A stretch of 49,435 bases of DNA, from NCBI GenBank assembly GCA_021809425.1, contig JAKBAA010000013.1, positions 1 through 49,435 on the forward strand. The letters are read 5' to 3'. The translations under genes and the position numbers were made by a program. The DNA comes from Actinomycetes bacterium. GTDB lineage: Bacteria > Actinomycetota > Acidimicrobiia > Acidimicrobiales > Bog-793. Positions within the stretch are counted from its first letter, which is position 1, and each line of letters starts with the position of its first letter. Below, one piece after another: positions 41,717-49,435 of this stretch. The notes beneath the pieces are model-generated. The model was not told the origin of the DNA. It was given only the letters and a program-made list of their open reading frames with translations, and made no database searches.

Positions 41717-44055
41717 CGGTACACCGTCGTGGTGCCGGTGGTGAACACGACGTCCTTGGTCGCGCCGAGGAAGGCGGTCGGCATGGCGTAGCTGGCGAAC
41801 CGGCCGTCCACCTCCGAGCGGGCGACGCCGGTCGACAGGTTGGTCGCCGAGGCGTACACGAAGGCGCCGGGCGTGAGGACCGAGGGGACGACCGCCGTCA
41901 CGACGGCGCGCGGCGCTGCCAGCTCGCGCAGCTGGAGCGCAGCGTAGGTGTCGGCGAAGACGACCTGGCCGGGCTGGCGGTGCTCGAGCACCCAGCGCGC
42001 CGAGGCGAGGTCGGCGTCGGTGATGTACGAGCGGGCGTAGGCCTCGCCCCGGTTGGTGAACCGGTCCGGTGCGCCTCCGCCGGACCAGAGTGCGAGCAGA
42101 CCCGAGCCGGACAGCGCGAGGAACCCGACGGTCACTGCCGCCCCGACCTCGGCCAGGCGGGCGGTGCGGCGCCGGTCGCCCAGCCACGCCAGCACGGACG
42201 CCGTCCCGAGCCCGAGCAGGGCGCCCGCCTGGACCTGGGCGCGGGGCGCGTTGTACAGGCTCGACAGGGTCCCCGAGAGGCGCAGCGACCCGACGAGGGC
42301 GAGGCAGGCGACGGCGAGCGCTCCGACCTCGCTGCGGGCGGCCGACCGACGGGACCGCCAGAAGAAGGTGACGGCGCCGACCACGGTGAGCACGAGCAGC
42401 AGCTCGCTCGCAACCGTGGCGAGGTTGCCGAGGGCGGCCGCTGCCGATCCGCCGCCACCGGTTGCCGGGGCGGCGCGCAGTGGGTAACGGGCGACGAGCG
42501 CCGCCGGGTAGGGCTGCAGGTACGGCGCGGCGTGCTCGTAGTACCGGGAGGCCAGCTCGCCGAACTGGCGGGCGGACACCGTCGGGGTGACGTCGGCGGC
42601 GAGGAAGCGCTGGAGCAGCGAGCCGCCTGCCGTGGACGGCAGGAGGTCGGGCCCGCTGCTCGCGAGGCTCCGGGCCAGGTCGGCCACGTTGCCGGCGGAG
42701 CGGGTGACGCCCACGTTCCAGAGCGCCACGACGCCGAACGAGGCGGCGAGCACGGCGACGGTGACCACCGAGCGGTGCCGCCACGTCCGCCGGGCGAGCC
42801 CCGTCGCCCTGGCGACGGCGTAACCACCCGCAAGGACGACCAGCGCGAAGTAGGCCGTCGAGTAGTGCGTGACCGCCATGCCCGTCATCGCCGTCACTAC
42901 CGCGCCGCGGCGCACCGCCAGGGGGACCTCGTGCGCGACGACCGTCGCGACGAGCACGCCGAAGAAGCACAGGGCGATCTCCTGACGGGCGATGCCGGTG
43001 AGGTCGGCGGCCAACAGGCCCTGGGCGACGAGCAGGGCAGCGGCCGTGTACGCGGCCGGCCACGGGAGGAACCGCCGTGCGGTCACGGCCACGAGCACCG
43101 GGAAGAGGGCGAGCACGAGCGGGAAGATCGCCTTCAGGACCGTCACCGGGGCGAGCCCCGACACGGTCGACAGCACCGACGGGAGCACCGTCACGCTGAG
43201 CATCGCCGCGTAGGCGTTCCCGTGCGCCGGGACCGTCCAGGCCCCGCGCTGGAGCGTCGAGGTGAGCACCTGGAACTCGGCTTGGATGTCGTAGCCGTAC
43301 GGGTGGTCGGAGCGCATCGACAGCAGCAGCAGGAAGCTGGCGGCCGCACCGAACAGGACGACGCCGGGCACGTAGCGGGGGAGCCGCCGGTGGACGATGC
43401 CGGTGGCGGCGAGCAGGACGGTGGCCACGACGGCCACAGCGATCGCCATGGCCCCGCCCCGTCCGTTGTTCAGCCGCTCGGCGCCGCCGGCGGCGGCGAG
43501 CGGGAGCAGCGCGCCGAGCACCGTGACGGTGGCGACGTCGCGCCCGAGGACCCGTTCGACGTCGCCGAGCAGGAAGGCGACCGGGCGGCGCCGCACCCGG
43601 GGTGAGGCGAGCGGGCCGAGCACGGCCAGGTCGACACCGGCGACGAGCGGTGGTCGTCGCAGGGGGGCCGTGACGCCAAGGTGGGGGAGGACCAGGCTCT
43701 CGGCCAACCCGATCGCCATGAGCACGAGGAGGCTCGTCCCGACCGCCCAGGCGAGGCGGAGGGCGGCGCTGTGCGGACGGGGGCCGGCGAGCGCGCACAG
43801 GAGGGCGCCCGGGACCACGAGGAGGAAGGCGGCGGCGAGGACGCGGCCGGCGTAGGTGCCCGGGAGGGCGGCGGCGAGGTCGAGCGTGACGACGAGCGCC
43901 ACCACCGCCACGGCACCCGTGTTCGCCCGTACCGCCCCGGCCGCCCGAGCCGGCACCGCGGCAGCCGGCGGCGCCGGGACAGGCGCAGCCGACCGATCGG
44001 GGAAGGCCGTCTCCGGCGGCGGCCGTGAGGGTCGCGACGGCTCTGCCGTGATCAC
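41713..44055 (-). CDS. Large multispanning membrane protein, DUF2206-like
   Basis: 780 residues with about 14-16 membrane helices. The opening RVLAAAFLLVVPGALLCAL resembles DUF1616-type membrane openings. The block AYAAMLSVTVLPSVLSTVSGL and LKAIFPLVLALFPVLVAV, followed by TGIARQEIALCFFGVLVA, matches the general pattern of DUF2206 proteins found in polysaccharide loci. The C-terminal 120 residues are extracytoplasmic (DLASARWVLEHRQPGQVVFADTYA). Possibly a polymerase or a GT-C glycosyltransferase for the exported glycan; the family is uncharacterised. The GTG start overlaps the stop of the preceding GT2 by four bases. Confidence 0.75.
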   Translation of the reverse strand: MITAEPSRPSRPPPETAFPDRSAAPVPAPPAAAVPARAAGAVRANTGAVAVVALVVTLDLAAALPGTYAGRVLAAAFLLVVPGALLCALAGPRPHSAALRLAWAVGTSLLVLMAIGLAESLVLPHLGVTAPLRRPPLVAGVDLAVLGPLASPRVRRRPVAFLLGDVERVLGRDVATVTVLGALLPLAAAGGAERLNNGRGGAMAIAVAVVATVLLAATGIVHRRLPRYVPGVVLFGAAASFLLLLSMRSDHPYGYDIQAEFQVLTSTLQRGAWTVPAHGNAYAAMLSVTVLPSVLSTVSGLAPVTVLKAIFPLVLALFPVLVAVTARRFLPWPAAYTAAALLVAQGLLAADLTGIARQEIALCFFGVLVATVVAHEVPLAVRRGAVVTAMTGMAVTHYSTAYFALVVLAGGYAVARATGLARRTWRHRSVVTVAVLAASFGVVALWNVGVTRSAGNVADLARSLASSGPDLLPSTAGGSLLQRFLAADVTPTVSARQFGELASRYYEHAAPYLQPYPAALVARYPLRAAPATGGGGSAAAALGNLATVASELLLVLTVVGAVTFFWRSRRSAARSEVGALAVACLALVGSLRLSGTLSSLYNAPRAQVQAGALLGLGTASVLAWLGDRRRTARLAEVGAAVTVGFLALSGSGLLALWSGGGAPDRFTNRGEAYARSYITDADLASARWVLEHRQPGQVVFADTYAALQLRELAAPRAVVTAVVPSVLTPGAFVYASATNLSTGVARSEVDGRFASYAMPTAFLGATKDVVFTTGTTTVYR

Positions 44056-45107
44056 TGCCGCTTGCTCCGGTGGGCGGCAGACCGCCGCCGTCGGTGGGCG
44101 AGCACCCCGGTGAGCATGCCCACGTCGTGCGCCGCCTCCTCGCAGAGCCGCAGCCCGGTGAACCCGAGGCGGTCGAGCTGGTGGTGGCGCAGCGCCGAAA
44201 GCGGACCCTGCGGCAGCAGCGCCGTCACCACCAGCGGGATGAGGAGGCGACGGGGCGAGCGCCGCCAGCCCACGGCCATCGCCGCCACGGCGAGGGGGGT
44301 CGGGAAGACGATCGGCCACCGTCGCTCCCGCTCGACGAGGAAGGCCCGGGCGTGGCCCCTGCCGTAGGCGTAGTTGCGCCGCAACAGGTCGACGAGCGTC
44401 CCGGCGAAGTCGTGCCGGACGACGGCGTCCGGGTCGAGCCACAGCAGCCCGTCCGGCACCGCTCGCCGGAGGCGGCTGCACAGGTCCTCGTCGTCGGAGC
44501 CGAACCTGATCCCCTCGTCGAAGCCGTCCACGGCGGCGAGCGCGGCCCGGGTGAAGGACATGTTGGCCCCCGGGAAGGCCAGGACGGCTCGCGCCCCCTC
44601 GGGCGGCGCGTCCGACCACGCGCGGCGGAGGTAGAGGACGATCCGCCCTGCCAGCCTCGGGTGGGCGGCGAGATCGAGCTCGAGGGGTGCGAGGGGCGGG
44701 TAGGCGTCGAGGTACTGCAGCACGAGGTTGGTCGTGCGGGCGGCGACGACCGGCCCGCCGACGCCGACGACCGACGGTCGCCCGTGGGCCCGCAGGAGCG
44801 CCTCGAGCCAGCCGGGCTCGGGGAGGCAGTCGTCGTCGGTGAAGGCCACCACGGGTGCACGGGCGCGGGCGGCCCCGGTGTTGCGCGCCGCACCGATGCC
44901 CCGGTTGTGGCCGTGGCAGACGAGCTCCACCTCGAACGACCGGGCGATCGCTGCGGTGGCGTCGGTCGAGCCGTCGTCGACGACCACCACCTGGGTGCGC
45001 GCCCGGACGGTCTGCCGGTCCAAGGCGGCGAGGCAGGCACCGATCGTCCGGGCACCGTTGCGGCTGCACACGACGGCGGTCACCGATGGGGACACCGGCA
45101 CGGTCAC
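44052..45107 (-). CDS. Glycosyltransferase, GT2
   Basis: 351 residues. TAVVCSRNGARTIGACLAAL opens the GT-A fold; VVVVDDGSTDATAA holds the donor Asp; FTDDDCLPEPGWLEALL is the metal DXD; GSDDEDLCSRLR is the acceptor-side Glu-Asp motif. The C-terminal 90 residues carry one or two hydrophobic stretches (LLIPLVVTALLPQ), so it may be membrane-associated. The GTG start overlaps the stop of the GT4 gene before it. Confidence 0.87.
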   Translation of the reverse strand: MTVPVSPSVTAVVCSRNGARTIGACLAALDRQTVRARTQVVVVDDGSTDATAAIARSFEVELVCHGHNRGIGAARNTGAARARAPVVAFTDDDCLPEPGWLEALLRAHGRPSVVGVGGPVVAARTTNLVLQYLDAYPPLAPLELDLAAHPRLAGRIVLYLRRAWSDAPPEGARAVLAFPGANMSFTRAALAAVDGFDEGIRFGSDDEDLCSRLRRAVPDGLLWLDPDAVVRHDFAGTLVDLLRRNYAYGRGHARAFLVERERRWPIVFPTPLAVAAMAVGWRRSPRRLLIPLVVTALLPQGPLSALRHHQLDRLGFTGLRLCEEAAHDVGMLTGVLAHRRRRSAAHRSKRQ

Positions 45108-46246
45108 CGCCCACCTCCTGCGCCGGCGAGCAACGTGCCGAACAGGTGGGCCAGCTGGTCGACGGTCGCCGCCCAGCTCGGCGCCGGCTGGGTCGACGGC
45201 GTGGCCGGTCGCAGCTGGCGCGCCGCCTCCAGCGCCTCGGCGAGCGCCGCGGCGTTCGGGGCAGCGAGCAGCCCGGTCCTCCCCGGCTCGACGAGCGCCC
45301 GGGCCTGGTTGTCGGGATGGTCGCAGGTGACGATGCGGCAGCCGCAGGCGATCGCCTCGGCGACGACGATGCCGTACCCCTCCCGCGTCGAGGGGAGCGC
45401 CAGCACGGTCGCCGCCTTCATCAGCGAGTAGACGGCCGCCTCGGTCGGGAGCGTCCCGACGAAGCGGACAGAGCTGAGCCCGAGCCTCGCCGCCTGCGCT
45501 TCGAGGGCGGCCCGCTGGGGACCGGTGCCGACGATCGTGCACCGCCGGAGGCACCCGTCGCGCCCGAGCAGCGCCAGGGCGTCGAGGAGGGTGTCGACGT
45601 GCTTGTGGGCGATGAGCCGGCCGACGAACAGGACGTCGATCGGCGGGTGGCCGACCGGTGCCCGGTCGATCACCTCGAGGTCGACACCGTTCGGCACGAC
45701 CGTGATCCGGGGCCTCGGGACGCCCCCCTCGACGAGGCGGTCGGCGGTGCCCGGCGAGGCGGCCACGAGGGCGTCGCCGAGCTGCATCGTCCACCGCTCG
45801 AGCGCCGCCCCCACCCGCCCGGCACGCCGACCGAGGTAGGAGGTCCATGCCGCCGACCCCCATACCTCGTGCCAGGTGACCACGAGCGGCACCCGGCGAA
45901 CCCGGCTGACGAGGCGGATCGGGAAGAGCTGGAGGTGCGGCATGTGGTCGGCCTCGATGAGGTCGAACCGGTGCCACAGCAGGCGGAGCGAGCCGAGCGC
46001 GAACATGACCGCCTCGACGAGCGACCGTCTCCCTCGGTGGTACAGCGCATATCGCCGGCACACGGCGTGATAGGTGGCACCGCCGATCACCTGCACCCGC
46101 GGACCGTCCCACCAGCGCATCGTGAAGACGTGCACCTCGACGCCGCGGGCCACGAGGCCGCTCACGACGTGGGCGTAGCGCGTCTCCTTGCCGCCGACGT
46201 GGAACGGCGAGAGGGCATCTGTCACGAGCGCGACCACCGGCGCCAC
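45104..46246 (-). CDS. Glycosyltransferase, GT4
   Basis: 380 residues of GT-B fold. ALVTDALSPFHVGGKETRYAHV is the standard GT4 start with the donor-loop glycines; DLIEADHMPHLQLF follows; VVPNGVDLEVIDRAP begins the second Rossmann domain; and STREGYGIVVAEAIACG is the EX7E catalytic element (Glu ... Glu). The GTG start lies two bases after the stop of the DUF1616-like gene. It likely builds an internal residue of the repeat unit on the cytoplasmic side. Confidence 0.9.
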   Translation of the reverse strand: MAPVVALVTDALSPFHVGGKETRYAHVVSGLVARGVEVHVFTMRWWDGPRVQVIGGATYHAVCRRYALYHRGRRSLVEAVMFALGSLRLLWHRFDLIEADHMPHLQLFPIRLVSRVRRVPLVVTWHEVWGSAAWTSYLGRRAGRVGAALERWTMQLGDALVAASPGTADRLVEGGVPRPRITVVPNGVDLEVIDRAPVGHPPIDVLFVGRLIAHKHVDTLLDALALLGRDGCLRRCTIVGTGPQRAALEAQAARLGLSSVRFVGTLPTEAAVYSLMKAATVLALPSTREGYGIVVAEAIACGCRIVTCDHPDNQARALVEPGRTGLLAAPNAAALAEALEAARQLRPATPSTQPAPSWAATVDQLAHLFGTLLAGAGGGR

Positions 46247-46248
46247 GC

Positions 46249-46782
46249 TCAGGCGCCCTCGACGTGCAGGGTCAGTGCCACCGCCGGCTGGCGGAGGTGG
46301 ACCTCGACCGTCGACGGTCCCAGGCGCTCCGGCGGGCGGAGCGTGACGACAACGGTCAACTGACGGCCGTCGCCGACCGTGGTGCGCCCTGTCGGGCCGG
46401 TCCACGCTGCGGAACGGCCGCCGACGGGGCGGACCACGATCGACCAGTCGTACGTCCTCGTCTGCCCTTCCCGGTTGGCGATCGTGAAGCGGAGCCTGGC
46501 CGGTGCTCCGCCCGCCAGGCTCGTGGGCAGCGAGTTCGGGGCGGCGAACGACAGCGACGTGTACCGCTCGGGTCGCGACAGGACGCCGAGCCGGTCGGCG
46601 GCTCCCCGCCCGCCGAGCTGCAGGAGGGCGAGCGCCGCCACGGCGAGGAGGAGGACGAGCACGACCGGCGTGGCCCGCCGTCCGGCGGGCCACGGTCGCC
46701 CCGAGAGGGAGCCGCCGCCCCGAACGCCGAGGACATCGTCTGTGGGGACACCGCCGCCCCGCATGCCTCGGCTGCCGTTCAC
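46249..46782 (-). CDS. Single-pass membrane protein, DUF1616-like
   Basis: 177 residues. A cytoplasmic start, one membrane helix (TPVVLVLLLAVAALALLQL), then an extracytoplasmic beta-rich domain with RYTSLSFAAPNSLPTSL, LRFTIANREGQTRTYDWSI and a C-terminal TLHVEGA. The Tyr-Thr-x-Leu ... Pro-Asn and the Asn-x-Glu-Gly ... Tyr pattern resembles the C-terminal DUF1616 domain of archaeal and bacterial envelope proteins. Function unknown; it might accompany the DUF2206-like protein outside the membrane. The GTG start overlaps the preceding gene (GTGA). Confidence 0.65.
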   Translation of the reverse strand: MNGSRGMRGGGVPTDDVLGVRGGGSLSGRPWPAGRRATPVVLVLLLAVAALALLQLGGRGAADRLGVLSRPERYTSLSFAAPNSLPTSLAGGAPARLRFTIANREGQTRTYDWSIVVRPVGGRSAAWTGPTGRTTVGDGRQLTVVVTLRPPERLGPSTVEVHLRQPAVALTLHVEGA

Positions 46783-47714
46783 GTCACCGTCCCCGCGCGC
46801 GCTCGTCCGCGCCCGTCCGGAGGCCGGGCGAGCGCTGCCGGCAGGTCCTGCACCGCCGGGACCTCACCGGCTGCGGCGGGCTCCCTGCAGGCGGGCGGCG
46901 TCCCGCCCGGCGCGTCCCGGTCCCCGCCGTGCCCGCTCAACCGGATCCGCAGCAGGATGGCCAGGCAGGCCAGCCCGTCGCGCGCCGTCAGCTTCTTGCC
47001 GTCGGCCAGGGAGCGCGCCCGGTACGAGCACGGGACCTCGAAGGGGTGGACCCCCCGTCGGAGCAGCTCGGCGGTGATCTCGGTGTCGAGGCCGAAGCCT
47101 CGCTCGTGGAGGGAGAGCTGGCGGAACAGCGGAAGCGGGACGAGCTTGAGGCAGGTGTGCATGTCGGCCACCCAGGCGTCGAACAGCACGTTGGCGGCCA
47201 CCGTCGTCAGCTTGCTGCCCATCGTGTAGCGGAACGAGCCGAACGCCGTGTGGTTGCCGGGGACGCGCGACCCGTAGACCGTGCAAGCGGTCCCGTCGAG
47301 GATGGGCTCGACGAGCGAGGGGATGTCGTCCGCCGAGTACTCGAGGTCGGCGTCGAACACGAGCAGGTGTGTCCCGGTCGCCACCTCGGCGGCGCGCAGC
47401 AACGAGAACCCTTTGCCCCGGGGCGAGTGGTTGTGCAGCACCACCAGCCTGGGGTCGACCAGGCGATCGAGGATCTCCCCGGTGCCGTCCACGCTGCCGT
47501 CGTCCACCGCCACGAGCTCCAGCTCGAACGACGTCCGGAGCTCCAGCACGTTCGTCGCCGCGGTATGAACCGTCTTTGCCTCGTCCCGTGCAGCCATCAC
47601 CACCGACAGCCGGAAGTGCGCAGGCGGGGCTGACCTCGGCGCCACCTCGCCGTTCGTGGACGGCCGCCTTCGCAAGGCGATCGGCCCAGGCCACAGGCGC
47701 TCGGCCTGTTCCAT
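46779..47714 (-). CDS. Glycosyltransferase GT2, dolichol/polyprenyl-phosphate mannosyltransferase type
   Basis: 311 residues. LSVVMAARDEAKTVHTA, ELVAVDDGSVDGTGEIL, LVFDADLEYSADDIPSL (metal DAD) and VYGSRVPGNH are the classic DPM1/GtrB signature blocks. Enzymes of this class place mannose or glucose on polyprenyl phosphate to feed GT-C enzymes outside the membrane. It lacks a C-terminal membrane domain; instead the last 60 residues are Pro/Ala/Arg-rich. It is the first gene of the operon, with a GGGAGG ribosome-binding site before ATG 47714. It could supply the donor for GT-C-like proteins at 14363, 18643 and 41713 (inference). Confidence 0.9.
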   Translation of the reverse strand: MEQAERLWPGPIALRRRPSTNGEVAPRSAPPAHFRLSVVMAARDEAKTVHTAATNVLELRTSFELELVAVDDGSVDGTGEILDRLVDPRLVVLHNHSPRGKGFSLLRAAEVATGTHLLVFDADLEYSADDIPSLVEPILDGTACTVYGSRVPGNHTAFGSFRYTMGSKLTTVAANVLFDAWVADMHTCLKLVPLPLFRQLSLHERGFGLDTEITAELLRRGVHPFEVPCSYRARSLADGKKLTARDGLACLAILLRIRLSGHGGDRDAPGGTPPACREPAAAGEVPAVQDLPAALARPPDGRGRARAGTVT

Positions 47715-47857
47715 TGCGCAGTCCTCCCACGGTGGCGGGCGGCATTCCCCGATCGACCCGATGCTCGATCAGCTGGTCCTACCCGAGAAGCTAGTTACGC
47801 GACCGGCCGCACCTTCAGCGCCCGCATGACAACTCTGGGACAAAAGCCCAAGAACAG

Positions 47858-47873
47858 CCGTGTCATAGCACGG
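47858..47873 (-). terminator. Small hairpin in the promoter/terminator interval
   Basis: CCGTG-CTATGA-CACGG lies 14 bases after the stop of the GT2 gene at 47887 and is followed by a T-richer stretch on the minus strand. The stem is only five bases, so a weak terminator or an operator. The interval 47715-47886 also carries minus-strand TAGCTT and TAGGAC boxes that could start the eight-gene operon. Confidence 0.35.
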
Positions 47874-47886
47874 ACCATGGTAAAAG

Positions 47887-48915
47887 TCACGTCGCGTGAT
47901 GAGAGGCGCGCGCAGTGTGGGGAGCGCGGGCGCGGTGCGGGGTGAGGTGCCGGGCGAGCCATCGCAGGTCGCTGCTCACCCGGTTGGCGAGCGGTGGGCA
48001 GAGGGTGACGAGGCGGTCGCGTCGCCGCGGCAGCAGCATCGCCCCCTCGCGTCCGACGGCGATCGCGAGGCGGAGCCGGCCGCGGCGCAGCGCCCGCCAG
48101 ACTCCGGTCTGGACGAACAGCCGGTAGTCGAGCCCGAACGAGGCGAGGTCGCGCTCGGTCGGCCACGGATGGCCGCGGCCCTCCCAGACGTCGCGGAGCG
48201 CGCAGATGGCGACGAGGTCGTTCGTCGGGTTGCGGCGGGTGTTACGCCCGGGGTGCTCTCGGACGAAGGCGAGCCGCTCGTCCACGTAGTGCCACTCGGC
48301 GTATCGCGCCACCTGGATCGCAGCCACCCAGTCCTCGGCGCTCGTGCAGCCCTCGGGGAACCCGCCGGCCTGCTCGAGCAGGGTCCGCTCGACGGTGAAG
48401 GTCGCCATCGAGACGCGGCTGCGGGCAAGGAGCAGCTCGAAGCCCCGCTCGGTGGTGTCGAGTCCGGGGCGCTCGGCGCGCCGGCACGGCGCTTCGCTGG
48501 CGGCCAGGCAGTCATCGAGGTTGGCCGCCCGCAGCTCGGCGCTGCCGCGGTGCGCGGCCGAGAACGTCCACCAGCCGGCGTGGAGCGCCCGGCACGACGG
48601 ATGGGCCGCCAGGTAGCGGTCGAGCGCAGCGAGGTGGGACGAGTGCCACAGGTCGTCGTCGTCGAGGAAGCACAGCCACGCAGATCGAGTCGCCGCCACC
48701 CCGGCGTTGCGGGCGGCCGCCACCCCGCGACGTGGGCGCACGAGGACGCGCACCCGCCCGTCGTCCAGCGCCGAGGGGAGCCCGGCATCGTCGCCGTCCA
48801 CCACCACGACGATCTCGGCCGCCGGCAGGTCCTGACGGATCACGCTGTCGACGGCGGCGGCCAGGTACGCTGGCCGCCGCCCGCTGGTCGGGATGACGAC
48901 GGCGAACTCAGCCAC
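47887..48915 (-). CDS. Glycosyltransferase, GT2
   Basis: 342 residues. FAVVIPTSGRRPAYLAAAVDS opens the GT-A fold, VVVVDGDDAG and CFLDDDDLWHSSHLAALD give the donor and metal Asp residues, and CTSAEDWVAAIQVAR is the acceptor-side Glu-Asp-Trp motif. GTG 48915 is preferred because GGAGGG lies just upstream; ATG 48945, ten codons earlier, lacks a ribosome-binding site. It precedes the eight-gene operon by 172 bases and is transcribed in the same direction, perhaps as a separate unit. Confidence 0.85.
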   Translation of the reverse strand: MAEFAVVIPTSGRRPAYLAAAVDSVIRQDLPAAEIVVVVDGDDAGLPSALDDGRVRVLVRPRRGVAAARNAGVAATRSAWLCFLDDDDLWHSSHLAALDRYLAAHPSCRALHAGWWTFSAAHRGSAELRAANLDDCLAASEAPCRRAERPGLDTTERGFELLLARSRVSMATFTVERTLLEQAGGFPEGCTSAEDWVAAIQVARYAEWHYVDERLAFVREHPGRNTRRNPTNDLVAICALRDVWEGRGHPWPTERDLASFGLDYRLFVQTGVWRALRRGRLRLAIAVGREGAMLLPRRRDRLVTLCPPLANRVSSDLRWLARHLTPHRARAPHTARASHHAT

Positions 48916-49015
48916 GCCGCCACCCTCCTCCCGCCGGGCGCCCATGGCTCAAGCGGTTCCGGGGGGTTGCCGTAGGACGCGGCAGGACGGGGCGCGCGGC
49001 GACGAAGGCGGGTGG

Positions 49016-49435
<420 letters not shown>

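Overview
The window is 49.4 kb of very GC-rich DNA (codon third positions almost all G or C). Several traits point to an actinobacterium: an RsbV/UsfX/SigF-type stress sigma operon, a candidate 6C small RNA (a class known from Actinobacteria), many GTG and TTG starts, 4-base ATGA/GTGA gene overlaps, and several genes whose -10 box lies only 5-6 bases before the start codon (leaderless style). The rel-hisS-aspS order and AspRS residues typical of the non-discriminating type would suit a deep-branching class such as Acidimicrobiia. That placement is inference; no rRNA or tRNA is present to fix it.

Layout. 1-3042: end of an oligopeptide ABC operon (OppF-type ATPase and solute-binding protein) closed by a hairpin. 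3280-3927: candidate 6C RNA and a small acidic protein. 4177-6213: rsbV-rsbW/usfX-sigF operon on the minus strand and a divergent small gene behind a SigF-like promoter. 6248-8466: OmpR-type response regulator and histidine kinase (minus). 8593-11315: three-gene ABC-2 exporter. 11385-17356: small membrane protein, then a minus-strand run of YfhO-like membrane protein, TetR regulator and transketolase. 17486-18476: 1-Cys peroxiredoxin, tandem repeats and a hairpin. 18643-22107: GT-C-like membrane protein, a repeat-bearing anchored protein and an MFS exporter. 22108-25236: a lower-GC divergent intergenic region and a GGDEF-EAL membrane protein whose first part is also lower in GC. 25283-30674: rel, hisS and aspS, translationally coupled.

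30737-49435 is a large extracellular glycan locus: a GT4-GT2 fusion, a GT-A-like protein, a flippase, a secreted GH26-like hydrolase and a UDP-glucose/GDP-mannose dehydrogenase on the left, then a minus-strand operon of eight coupled genes (47714 down to 38000) encoding five more glycosyltransferases, a DUF2206-like multispanning protein, a DUF1616-like anchored protein and a GT4/PIG-L deacetylase fusion. One more GT2 and a truncated secreted Ala/Gly-repeat protein lie at the right edge. Together they suggest synthesis on a lipid carrier, flipping, uronic acid supply, possible de-N-acetylation and trimming of a surface or secreted polysaccharide. The fused GT4/PIG-L protein in this coupled operon is the best candidate here for something undescribed.

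The two gene-poor stretches over 300 bases are 2994-3669 (terminator, 6C RNA, leader) and 22108-22620 (a perfect hairpin and otherwise unassigned lower-GC DNA); 18247-18642 holds tandem repeats, a hairpin and a leaderless promoter.
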